Source: Flavobacteriaceae bacterium (GTDB taxonomy: Bacteria; Bacteroidota; Bacteroidia; Flavobacteriales; Flavobacteriaceae). From it: a stretch of DNA of 5,512 nt. Below the pieces are notes generated by a model. That model worked only from the letters and a program-made list of their open reading frames with translations. It made no database searches and was not told the DNA's origin. Positions 1 through 5,512 of the stretch are shown in pieces (the stretch's first letter is position 1; each line of letters opens with the position of its first letter). Made by a program: the position numbers and the translations under genes. The stretch covers positions 1-5,512 of the forward strand of contig JAENXB010000190.1 of the NCBI GenBank assembly GCA_016649785.1, read 5' to 3'.

Positions 1-116
1 AAGGAACCGTGGCTGATATTCTTACAAAATCCTCTTCTCATCCACATGGGATAAAAGTGCGATTGACCACAGGAGAAGTGGGAAGGGTGGAAAAATTAGT
101 GGCCTCAGGGATTTAA
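1..116 (+). CDS. ywbE: YwbE family protein (DUF2196), 3' end only
   Basis: The first complete codon is at position 3 and the frame runs 37 codons to a TAA at 114-116. The visible peptide starts GTVADILTKSSSHPHGIKVR and ends RVEKLVASGI. It matches the C-terminal half of the small YwbE/DUF2196 proteins (about 65 residues in Bacillus subtilis), whose hallmark is an ILTxSSxHPHGIKVRL stretch followed by a GxVGRV turn; both are present. The basic, beta-rich character suggests a small nucleic-acid-binding fold, but the family has no established function, so that is only an inference. Roughly the first 25-30 residues lie outside the window. It is the only plus-strand gene seen, and it is followed by a structured spacer that probably holds its terminator. 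Identification is by recalled family motif and is fairly secure despite the short fragment. Confidence 0.85.
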   Translation, partial: GTVADILTKSSSHPHGIKVRLTTGEVGRVEKLVASGI

Positions 117-122
117 TAATTT

Positions 123-152
123 GGTTCTGTTTATTAGGTTCTGTTTTAGAAC
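123..152 (+). repeat. Short tandem-like direct repeat with small hairpin
   Basis: GGTTCTGTTT occurs twice, at 123-132 and 137-146, 14 bases apart. The second copy also forms a 5-bp hairpin, GTTCT (138-142) with AGAAC (148-152). It lies just behind the ywbE stop codon. It is too weak to be a terminator by itself, and no function is assigned. Confidence 0.3.
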
Positions 153-217
153 GCTGTAGAAACATAAAATCGCAAATAGAAACCTTTTGTGGATTTTTGT
201 TACTTCATAAAAATATA

Positions 218-278
218 GGGGCTAAAGCCCGGTTCATATCAATTCTGTATCTCCTGACTGAAGTCAGGGGATACAGAA
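218..278. repeat. REP-like element: two adjacent hairpins
   Basis: Two palindromes sit 12 bases apart. The first (219-230) is GGGCT-AA-AGCCC, a 5-bp stem. The second pairs 243-259 with 262-278: 17 positions with one T/G mismatch (252 with 269, a wobble in RNA) around a GA loop. Both hairpins share the apex pattern CT-RA-AG. Paired small imperfect palindromes with a shared apex are typical of repetitive extragenic palindromes, which are mobilised by REP-associated IS200-like transposases and are common in Bacteroidota genomes. No transposase is present here, so this would be a stand-alone copy. The second hairpin is followed by a run of seven T (281-287) and could also help end ywbE transcription. 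Calling it REP is an inference from structure, because only one copy lies in the window. Confidence 0.55.
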
Positions 279-287
279 AATTTTTTT

Positions 288-323
288 AATCCTTCCGGAG
301 CTTGAAACCCTGGAAGGATTTTT
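288..323 (+). terminator. Probable rho-independent terminator (plus strand)
   Basis: AATCCTTCC (288-296) pairs perfectly with GGAAGGATT (312-320). GG (297-298) with CC (309-310) can extend the stem across a single bulged T at 311, leaving a loop of about 10 bases. The stem runs into five T (319-323) on the plus strand, the usual arrangement of an intrinsic terminator. Its position 170 bases after the ywbE stop is far, but no other plus-strand gene intervenes. It may instead be a further unit of the adjoining REP-like cluster; the two readings are compatible. Confidence 0.5.
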
Positions 324-478
324 CAACTCAAGATTGGTGTCTTTATGGCAATAAAAATATCAGTTTGAATACACGAATTATCGCCACTAAGGCTGTAAGA
401 CTCAAGGTTGCACTAAAAAAATCTTTGGGTTATTGGAGTCCTTGTTGTAAAGATAAGATGCCTATTAAGGTGACGGCT
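324..478. other. Unassigned spacer between hairpins; no gene supported
   Basis: This stretch carries no recognisable gene or RNA. A 61-codon open frame on the plus strand (302-487, TTG start) covers it, but its start codon lies in the loop of the 288-323 hairpin, its last codons lie in the 479-525 palindrome, and the peptide matches no family I know. On the minus strand one frame gives a strongly hydrophobic 28-codon run (429 down to 346) bounded by stops at 430-432 and 343-345. This could be a decayed membrane-protein fragment or simply the antisense of a Lys/Asn-rich sequence. I see no promoter, RNA fold or attachment site that would assign it a function. Confidence 0.4.
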
Positions 479-525
479 ATATATTGACACATAAAATTAT
501 TACATAATTTTATGTGTCAATATAT
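479..525. terminator. Perfect 22-bp-stem palindrome, likely bidirectional terminator
   Basis: Positions 479-500 are the exact reverse complement of 504-525, with a TAC loop at 501-503. The stem is AT-rich with a TTGACACA core. It starts 11 bases beyond the stop codon of the minus-strand dehydrogenase gene and lies between convergent transcription units, the expected place for a shared terminator. There is no separate T-run outside the stem in either direction, so the AT-rich stem base would have to act as the U-tract. Terminator function is inferred from position; a mobile-element end or another repeat copy is the alternative. Confidence 0.6.
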
Positions 526-536
526 CAGTCTTTCAT

Positions 537-1505
537 CTATATTCTTTCGTCTGGAAAAAAATTCCCTTTTCCGAATCTTTCTATAATCTTGGAAGCGATG
601 GTATCTGCCAGTTTTTGATGAGATTCCACAGTCCAGCCGGCAATATGGGGAGTGAGAATCACATTCTCCAGAAACATTAATTCCTGAAGCGGTACGGGAA
701 TCTTCTTTTCAGAAAACAGGGTTTCAAAGGAGGCTTTTTCATATTCCAACACATCAAGGCAGGCTCCCAGGATTTTACCTTCTATCAGTGCCGAAACCAA
801 ATCTTTTGTAACCACCGAGTTCCCACGGGCGGTATTGAGAAACCAAAAAGGCTTTCTAAAACCCCTTATAAAATCGGTATTTACCATCTTATCTGTTTGT
901 GGAGTCCAGGGAGTGTGCAGGCTCACTATATCAACTTTTTGCTTAAATTCATCCAGATCCATCTGGGTTGCATATTCATCTCCTACATCCTCTTTGATGT
1001 CGTAACACACTACCTCAACATCAAATCCACGGAGTTTTTTCGCAAAGGATCTTCCCATATTTCCGTAACCCACAATTCCCACGGTTTTTCCTTCCATTTC
1101 GATCCCCCGATTGGCCTCGCGGTGCCAAAGTCCCTGCCGTACCTCGCGGTCGGCTTTGTTGAGTTTATTCAATAAAGAAAGCAACATTCCCAAGGTGTGT
1201 TCACCAACCGCATTTCGGTTTCCTTCCGGTGCTGAAAAGAGCGCGATTCCGCGTTTTTCAGCGGTATCAACATCAATGCTTTCCAAACCGGCTCCTACCC
1301 TTCCGATAAATTTCAGATTGGGTGCGGCATCCAGAAATTCCTTATCGATATTAAACCGGCTCCGGATCACGATTCCGTCAAATAAATGCTGATTTTTGAG
1401 GATTTCTTCCTTGCTTTGGTTGTAGGCTTCAATATTTTGGTGCCCCGCCTGCTCCAGTTTTTGGATCAGGTGCGGGTGGTTGCTGTCTGCGTGAAGAATT
1501 ATCAT
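537..1505 (-). CDS. D-2-hydroxyacid dehydrogenase (phosphoglycerate dehydrogenase-like)
   Basis: A 322-residue, NAD-dependent, cytosolic oxidoreductase of the D-isomer-specific 2-hydroxyacid dehydrogenase family. Visible marks: the substrate-side loop RVGAGLESID (69-78); the domain-hinge helix GEHTLGMLLS (101-110); the Rossmann motif GYGNMG (146-151) with D169 at the end of the next strand, favouring NAD; catalytic R227 in NTARG; E256 in LDVLEYE; and H287 in LTPHIAGW. R, E and H are spaced as expected for the catalytic triad. There is no C-terminal ACT domain, so it is a short form without the serine-sensing domain of E. coli SerA. Phosphoglycerate dehydrogenase (first step of serine synthesis) is a reasonable guess, but the family also holds glyoxylate, hydroxypyruvate and lactate enzymes, and no serC or serB is nearby. 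The ATG at 1505 follows the cupin stop by 6 bases, indicating co-transcription. Confidence 0.9.
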   Translation of the reverse strand: MIILHADSNHPHLIQKLEQAGHQNIEAYNQSKEEILKNQHLFDGIVIRSRFNIDKEFLDAAPNLKFIGRVGAGLESIDVDTAEKRGIALFSAPEGNRNAVGEHTLGMLLSLLNKLNKADREVRQGLWHREANRGIEMEGKTVGIVGYGNMGRSFAKKLRGFDVEVVCYDIKEDVGDEYATQMDLDEFKQKVDIVSLHTPWTPQTDKMVNTDFIRGFRKPFWFLNTARGNSVVTKDLVSALIEGKILGACLDVLEYEKASFETLFSEKKIPVPLQELMFLENVILTPHIAGWTVESHQKLADTIASKIIERFGKGNFFPDERI

Positions 1506-1511
1506 CGCTTT

Positions 1512-1877
1512 TTAAATTTTTGGGTAATCATTTATTGTTAAGGAACTTTCAACATTCCCGGTGTGCTTCACAGAGCATTTTTCAAAGAGCAGGATGTGCA
1601 CTTCTTCATCATTTTTAGTCATCGGGCAATGTTTCACGCCTTTTGGCACCACGATAATTTCTCCTTGCAGGACTGTTTCGGTACTATTTTCAAACTGCAT
1701 ATAAAGGATCCCCTTTAACACCTGAAAAAGTTCATCTTCCTCATCGTGCTGATGCCACACAAAACTCCCTTTTATTTTTGCAAGCAATACCTGCATATCA
1801 TTGACAACCGCTATTTGATGCGGATGCCAGTGCTGACTGAATTTGGTCAATTTCTGTTTTGGATCGATCGCTTTCAT
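1512..1877 (-). CDS. Small single-domain cupin protein
   Basis: A 121-residue protein made almost entirely of one cupin beta-barrel. Cupin motif 1 runs from G37 to G56 and supplies H42, H44 and E49 in the G-x4-HxH-x4-E-x6-G pattern. Motif 2 is GEIIVVPKGVKH (72-83), supplying H83. The four metal ligands (3 His, 1 Glu) are therefore intact, and it probably binds a divalent metal such as Mn, Fe, Zn or Ni. The substrate cannot be told from sequence: small cupins of this kind include enzymes, sugar binders and proteins of unknown role. No signal peptide or membrane segment is seen, so it is cytosolic. It directly precedes the 2-hydroxyacid dehydrogenase (6-base gap), suggesting a shared pathway or shared regulation. 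The 67-base gap after mgtE leaves room for its own promoter. Confidence 0.85.
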   Translation of the reverse strand: MKAIDPKQKLTKFSQHWHPHQIAVVNDMQVLLAKIKGSFVWHQHDEEDELFQVLKGILYMQFENSTETVLQGEIIVVPKGVKHCPMTKNDEEVHILLFEKCSVKHTGNVESSLTINDYPKI

Positions 1878-1925
1878 TCTGAATCTTTCAATAATTCTAA
1901 ATTTCTGATATTTCCCCCTACTGTA

Positions 1926-1957
1926 CAGAAATAAGCCGGATGTATTAAAATCCCAAC
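1926..1957 (-). promoter_or_regulatory. Candidate Bacteroidota-type promoter for the cupin-dehydrogenase pair
   Basis: Read on the minus strand, GTTG (1957-1954), a 20-base spacer and TATTTCTG (1933-1926) resemble the Bacteroidota sigma consensus of a TTTG-like -33 box and a TAnnTTTG -7 box, with one mismatch in each. The -7 box ends about 48 bases before the cupin start. The -33 box lies inside the last codons of mgtE. An 8-base palindrome, CTGTACAG (1921-1928), overlaps the -7 box. The match is degenerate and could occur by chance. Confidence 0.25.
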
Positions 1958-3297
1958 ATCAATTTGGCAATAGTAAAATAAATGAGGATCCCGCAAATAT
2001 CGTTGCTGGTTGTAATAAAAGGGCCTGTGGCCATAGCTGGGTCTATTCCCATTCTATCCAGGGTTATAGGCACGAAAGTTCCTATCAGGGAAGCGATAAG
2101 GATAACCGAAATAAGTGATATCCCGATCGTCAACCCAAAGATCATATCGAATCCAAGCAAAAAGGTCCCTCCAATTGCCAGGATAATGGCTAAAACAACT
2201 CCGTTGAAGAGACTTAATGTTATTTCTTTGAGCAATCGTTTGAATAACGAGCCTTTCAGGCTTTTATTGGCAAGTCCCTGTAATACAATAGCCGAAGATT
2301 GCACCCCCACATTTCCTGCCATCGCTGCAATTAAAGGCACAAAAAAGAATAAAGCTGCATGATTTTTCATAGCAGCACCAAAGGTTCCCAGAACTGAAAC
2401 GCTTATAAATCCGCCAAACAGGGCAAGGATAAGCCAGGGCAAACGTGCGCGGGTAAGTTTCCAAATGCTGTCATCGGCTTCCACATCTTCAGAGATACCG
2501 GCCGCCATTTGATAATCCTTTTCGGCTTCATCCTTGATAAAATCCACAATATCATCAATGGTAATTCTTCCCACCAAACGGTTCATCTCATCTACCACGG
2601 GAATGGCCTCCAGGTCATATTTTTGCATGACCCTGGCAACTTCTTCCGCGGGCGTGTGCACATTTACATAATCCACTTTTGGAATGTAAACATCACTTAT
2701 ATTGGCTTTGCTGGGAGCCGTGAGCAGGTCTTTTAAAGAAAGTCGCCCTTTTAATTTATTTTTATCGTCCACTACATAAATAGAATGCACGCGGGTCACA
2801 TTTTCGGCCTGGGCACGCATCTCGGTCATACATCCGGTAACACTCCAGTTTTCGTTGACCTTTACCATCTCCTTTGCCATAAGCCCCCCCGCAGAATCCT
2901 CGTCATAACGAAGCAATTCCACGATATTTTCGGCGTGTTCCTCATCCTGAATATGGGATATGACCTTTTGTTGGCGCTCTTCGGAAAGTTCAGAAATAAT
3001 ATCGGCCGCATCATCAGAATCCATCTCTTCCAGTTCCTCGGCAATTTCCTTGGAGGACAGATTGTCCAGAATGCGCTCCCGGACATCTTCTTCCAATTCC
3101 ATCAAGGCTTCAGAAGTAGTTTCGCTGTCCAGTAATTTTACTATATAGGTAGCCTCCTCCAGATCGATCTCCGTGAGAATTTCGGCGATATCGGCCGGGT
3201 GGATCTCCTCCAAATGCAACAGCAATTCCTTATCGTCTTTTTGTTCGATAAGGAGTTCTATCTTCTGTACTAATTCATCACTTAGTTGAAATTGCAT
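1945..3297 (-). CDS. mgtE: Magnesium channel/transporter MgtE
   Basis: A full-length (450-residue) inner-membrane Mg2+ channel of the MgtE family, which admits Mg2+ and closes when cytosolic Mg2+ is high. Domain order is typical: an acidic helical N domain (about 25-133) with the HPADIAE motif at 33-39; two CBS domains (about 139-192 and 202-256) that sense Mg2+; a connecting helix; then five membrane segments (about 286-309, 314-341, 358-384, 386-412, 421-448). Pore signatures are present: PLIAAMAGNVGVQSSA (321-336) and GIDPAMATGPFITT (417-430), followed by D433, matching the pore-lining aspartate D432 of the Thermus protein. The start lies inside the end of ksgA (20-base overlap), so there is no room for a dedicated 5' leader such as an M-box riboswitch. 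Regulation is probably by the protein's own Mg2+ gating plus translational coupling to ksgA. Confidence 0.97.
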   Translation of the reverse strand: MQFQLSDELVQKIELLIEQKDDKELLLHLEEIHPADIAEILTEIDLEEATYIVKLLDSETTSEALMELEEDVRERILDNLSSKEIAEELEEMDSDDAADIISELSEERQQKVISHIQDEEHAENIVELLRYDEDSAGGLMAKEMVKVNENWSVTGCMTEMRAQAENVTRVHSIYVVDDKNKLKGRLSLKDLLTAPSKANISDVYIPKVDYVNVHTPAEEVARVMQKYDLEAIPVVDEMNRLVGRITIDDIVDFIKDEAEKDYQMAAGISEDVEADDSIWKLTRARLPWLILALFGGFISVSVLGTFGAAMKNHAALFFFVPLIAAMAGNVGVQSSAIVLQGLANKSLKGSLFKRLLKEITLSLFNGVVLAIILAIGGTFLLGFDMIFGLTIGISLISVILIASLIGTFVPITLDRMGIDPAMATGPFITTSNDICGILIYFTIAKLMLGF

Positions 3298-4120
3298 GTT
3301 GCTGAATTTTTAATGTCAGGTCTATAAATTGTTCTGTGCTAAGTTGTTCCGGACGTTGATCAAAAATAGGATCTTCCCTTAGATCATCGGGCAATTGAAA
3401 TGATTTTAAACTATTCCGAAGGGTTTTCCGGCGATGCATAAAAGCAGCTTTCACCACCCTAAAAAAGAGTGCTTCATCACAGGGCAAAGAGAAATCCTGC
3501 TTCCGCTTCAATCTGATAACTCCTCCTTCCACTTTGGGCGGGGGATTAAAAACCTCTGTAGACACGGTGAATAAATAGGTGACTTCATAAAAAGCCTGGG
3601 TCAATACCGAAAGGATGCCATAGGTTTTATTCCCGTGAGGAGCAGCGATGCGCTGGGCCACCTCTTTCTGGAACATCCCTGAAAATTCGGGGATCTCAGT
3701 CCTGTTTTCCAGGGCCTTAAAAACAATTTGAGTTGAAATATTATAAGGAAAATTGCCGATAATGGCAAAAGGTTCCCCATTAAAAATATCCTTAAAATCG
3801 TATTTTAAAAAATCCTGCTGATGCACCTTCCCGTGCAATTCCGGAAAATTCTCATGGAGGTAGATCACACTTTCGGGATCTATTTCTATCACGTGGAGAT
3901 TCGTGTTCTTTTTGAGCAGATACTTGGTTAAAACCCCCATTCCCGGGCCTATTTCCAGCACATTTTTATAACCGGAATAGCTTATGGAATCGGCTATTTT
4001 TTGTGCTACATTTTCATCTGTGAGAAAATGTTGCCCTAAATATTTTTTTGCTCTTACCGAACCGTCACCTGTGGTAGTTTTCCCTTTATAGGGCGTATAT
4101 TTTTTACTGCCTTTGCTCAT
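3278..4120 (-). CDS. rsmA: 16S rRNA (adenine1518-N6/adenine1519-N6)-dimethyltransferase RsmA/KsgA
   Basis: A 280-residue SAM-dependent methyltransferase (also called KsgA) that dimethylates two adjacent adenines in the 3' terminal hairpin of 16S rRNA late in 30S assembly; its loss classically gives kasugamycin resistance. Motifs in order: KKYLGQHFL (25-33); SAM-binding motif I VLEIGPGMG (54-62); E79 in VIEID for the SAM ribose; QQDFLKY (101-107); catalytic motif IV NFPYNIS (123-129), with F where E. coli has L; FNPPPKVEGGVI (191-202); and AFMHRRKTLRNSL (226-238). A lysine-rich leader of about 24 residues precedes the conserved core. No other ATG, GTG or TTG in frame lies between M1 and the core, so the long start is kept. 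An ATG at 4130 is out of frame. The gene follows DUF4286 by 31 bases and overlaps mgtE by 20. Confidence 0.97.
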   Translation of the reverse strand: MSKGSKKYTPYKGKTTTGDGSVRAKKYLGQHFLTDENVAQKIADSISYSGYKNVLEIGPGMGVLTKYLLKKNTNLHVIEIDPESVIYLHENFPELHGKVHQQDFLKYDFKDIFNGEPFAIIGNFPYNISTQIVFKALENRTEIPEFSGMFQKEVAQRIAAPHGNKTYGILSVLTQAFYEVTYLFTVSTEVFNPPPKVEGGVIRLKRKQDFSLPCDEALFFRVVKAAFMHRRKTLRNSLKSFQLPDDLREDPIFDQRPEQLSTEQFIDLTLKIQQHAISTK

Positions 4121-4151
4121 TTATCGTCATTTTACCCTGATCCAAGGCGTT

Positions 4152-4460
4152 TTATTGTTCGCTTACAATCTCAAGTTCCGTCCTGAAGGCTACAAATAAT
4201 CCCTCAAAAGGCTTGGTTTTTGCCCTTAATCGTGCTGCATCTTCCTCATAATACCTCAACAACATTTCCCTGTTTTTGGTGGTGTATTGCACTGAATACG
4301 TTAAACCGCCCATTTCCTCTTCCACCATCACCCTTGACATCAAGGCCTTAGTGAATTTTCCGGTGGCCATCATTTCCGGGATATGTTCGTTTTTCATCCA
4401 TTCCAGCCACTTTTCATGTATGTCTTCCTGAATATTGATGGTTACGTTGTAAATGTACAT
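4152..4460 (-). CDS. DUF4286 family protein
   Basis: A small protein of 102 residues with the chosen start. It matches the DUF4286 family of Bacteroidota, whose members begin MYIYNVT and share an EEMGGxTYSVQYTTK core and a C-terminal FRTELE stretch; all three are visible. The alternation of strands and amphipathic helices suggests a ferredoxin-like alpha-beta fold, but the function is unknown. The open frame extends ten codons further to an ATG at 4490, adding MGKDLIRDLL. That ATG is less likely because family members start at MYIYNV and because the extra codons lie beside a small hairpin, TTCCC (4483-4487) with GGGAA (4496-4500). There is no signal peptide or membrane segment. It sits between a TPR gene and ksgA and probably shares their transcript. 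Confidence 0.85.
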   Translation of the reverse strand: MYIYNVTINIQEDIHEKWLEWMKNEHIPEMMATGKFTKALMSRVMVEEEMGGLTYSVQYTTKNREMLLRYYEEDAARLRAKTKPFEGLFVAFRTELEIVSEQ

Positions 4461-4556
4461 AAGTAAGTCTCTTATTAAATCCTTCCCCAAAATAAGGGAA
4501 TGCTTTTTTTAATTGTTGATTAGTTTCTTCTTCCCGGGAAAAGTGTTTTGCAAGCT
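4461..4556 (-). other. Spacer between TPR gene and DUF4286, possible 5' leader
   Basis: This 96-base gap is the largest among the minus-strand genes. It holds a 10-base palindrome, TTCCCGGGAA (4531-4540), an A/T run near 4504-4510 and a short hairpin (4483-4500) ahead of the DUF4286 start. A promoter for the DUF4286-ksgA-mgtE genes could lie here: TATTTTGG, read on the minus strand, is one base off the TAnnTTTG -7 box, but I see no matching -33 box. No convincing terminator with a T-run is seen in the minus direction, so read-through from the TPR gene is likely. Confidence 0.3.
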
Positions 4557-5512
4557 TTATTCAATAGTATCTCCCCGCAGCATTCTGTATTTTTTTCTCG
4601 CGTCTACAAAGTAAATACTATCGGGATGATTAAAGATGATTTGCTCATAAAAATCCCTGGCTTTTTCAGGTTGGTGCAGTTTATTGTTATAAAGTTCGGC
4701 CAGGAGAAAGGTAGCGTTATCTGATAAAATATCCTTGCCATAAAATTGCAGGATCTTTAAATAATTTTCTTCTGCCTTCTGCCAATTCCCTTCTGCCTCA
4801 AACAATCCCGCTTGTTTGAGCAGCGCTTCATCTTCAATTTTTTCGCCTTTGTGTTTGGTCAAAATTTCATCCAGAACAGCGATCGCTTCCTGGTTTTTGT
4901 TCTGAAATGATAACAGATCGGCACGGGCATATAATTTTAAGGCGGTTTGGGTTGAATCTTCCAAAGCATTTTCCTGAATGAGCAAACTCAATTCCATGGC
5001 ATCATTCGCAATAAGTTGGGTGGCAGATGCTTTTAAAACATCCAACTGGGTTTTTGCCCATTCAAAATCCCCCTTGTAATAACTGGTTTTTGCAACCTTA
5101 AACCGGGCTTCCTGTGCAACTTCATTATTTTTTACCAGGTTCTGGATCTGTGAATAATAAATAAGCGCCTGGTTAAATTTTTGATCCAGCACCAAAATAT
5201 CCGCAAGCACCATTTTAACAACGGCGAGTTCAAAATTAGTGGTGGTTTTACCTGAAAGTTCCTGCAGCAAATCTAAAGCCAGCTGGATCTGTCCCTGTTT
5301 AAAAGCCAGAAAATTGGCGTAATCCATTTGCAATTGCAAGGTTTCCATACCGGTGCCGAATTGCTGAAACAACCCCTGAAAAGCTTTATCGATATCTTCG
5401 AAATCTGATTTCCCTGCAGTATCTATCTTCATCCCCATCAACAATTGATTTGCCTGTAAAAGAATGTTTCCTGAAGGGCTTTCTTCAATTATAAAAGAGA
5501 GAATCTCTTTGG
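4557..5512 (-). CDS. Tetratricopeptide repeat protein, 5' end outside window
   Basis: The frame is open from the stop at 4557 to the window edge, giving 317 visible residues that begin KEILSFIIEESPSGNILLQA. The in-frame TTG at 5444 is an internal codon, not the start. The protein is helical with several degenerate TPR units, at about 95-128, 131-164, 187-222, 226-262 and 263-298 of the visible part; the W/Y-A-F pattern is clearest in EAEGNWQKAEENYLKIL and KARDFYEQIIFNHPDS. It ends with a short basic tail, DARKKYRMLRGD. TPR solenoids act as scaffolds for protein-protein contacts. In Bacteroidota such proteins are often exported and tied to the cell envelope, but the N-terminus that would show a signal peptide is missing. 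The partner is unknown. It lies upstream of DUF4286 and ksgA in the same direction and may head the operon. Confidence 0.8.
   Translation of the reverse strand, partial: KEILSFIIEESPSGNILLQANQLLMGMKIDTAGKSDFEDIDKAFQGLFQQFGTGMETLQLQMDYANFLAFKQGQIQLALDLLQELSGKTTTNFELAVVKMVLADILVLDQKFNQALIYYSQIQNLVKNNEVAQEARFKVAKTSYYKGDFEWAKTQLDVLKASATQLIANDAMELSLLIQENALEDSTQTALKLYARADLLSFQNKNQEAIAVLDEILTKHKGEKIEDEALLKQAGLFEAEGNWQKAEENYLKILQFYGKDILSDNATFLLAELYNNKLHQPEKARDFYEQIIFNHPDSIYFVDARKKYRMLRGDTIE

Noticed and set aside
302..487. Plus-strand 61-codon open frame as a small protein gene
   Set aside because: The TTG start lies in the loop of a terminator-like hairpin, the stop lies inside a perfect palindrome, no ribosome binding site is seen and the peptide matches no known family.
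1982..2362. Long plus-strand open frame of 126 codons, and other open frames inside mgtE, ksgA and the dehydrogenase
   Set aside because: They lie fully opposite or out of frame with strongly recognised genes and encode no recognisable domain; they are shadows.
3298..3330. Mg2+-sensing riboswitch upstream of mgtE
   Set aside because: The upstream DNA is the coding end of ksgA, and no separate leader or M-box-like structure can be seen.
4461..4490. ATG at 4490 as the start of the DUF4286 gene
   Set aside because: Family members begin at the MYIYNV motif, encoded from 4460, and the ten extra codons have no family support.
4528..4545. TTCCCGGGAA palindrome as a terminator for the TPR gene
   Set aside because: The stem is only about five base pairs with almost no loop and has no T-run after it on the minus strand.
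5442..5444. TTG as the start of the TPR protein
   Set aside because: The same frame stays open for 22 more codons to the window edge and the sequence there (ending SGNILLQANQ) is helical and in keeping with the rest, so the true start lies outside.

Overview
The window looks like ordinary chromosomal DNA from a member of the Bacteroidota, most likely a marine Flavobacteriaceae genus related to Gramella, Salegentibacter or Zunongwangia. This rests on the flavobacterial flavour of the proteins (the MYIYNVT start of the DUF4286 protein, the GNFPYNIS form of KsgA motif IV, the ACT-less 2-hydroxyacid dehydrogenase), AT-leaning spacers and the lack of strong Shine-Dalgarno sequences. The genus is an inference from memory of family members, not from a search.

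Layout: the left edge holds the 3' end of a plus-strand ywbE (DUF2196) gene. Next comes a gene-poor spacer of about 420 bases (117-536) rich in secondary structure: a twin-hairpin REP-like element, a terminator-like hairpin, an unassigned stretch and a perfect 22-bp-stem palindrome. The spacer separates ywbE from six genes that all lie on the minus strand and converge on it. In transcription order (right to left) these are a tetratricopeptide-repeat gene whose 5' end lies outside the window, a small DUF4286 gene, rsmA/ksgA (16S rRNA dimethyladenosine transferase), mgtE (Mg2+ channel/transporter), a small cupin and a D-2-hydroxyacid dehydrogenase of the phosphoglycerate dehydrogenase type.

How they work together: ksgA and mgtE overlap by 20 bases and are almost certainly co-transcribed, linking a late step of 30S ribosome maturation with supply of the ion that ribosomes need most. 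The cupin and the dehydrogenase are 6 bases apart and form a second tight pair, perhaps with their own promoter in the 67-base gap after mgtE. The TPR and DUF4286 genes precede ksgA with moderate gaps and have no assigned function. No tRNA, rRNA, CRISPR array, intact insertion sequence or phage gene was seen.

I found no convincing new biological system. The parts most worth a second look are the structured spacer at 117-536 and the ksgA-mgtE overlap.
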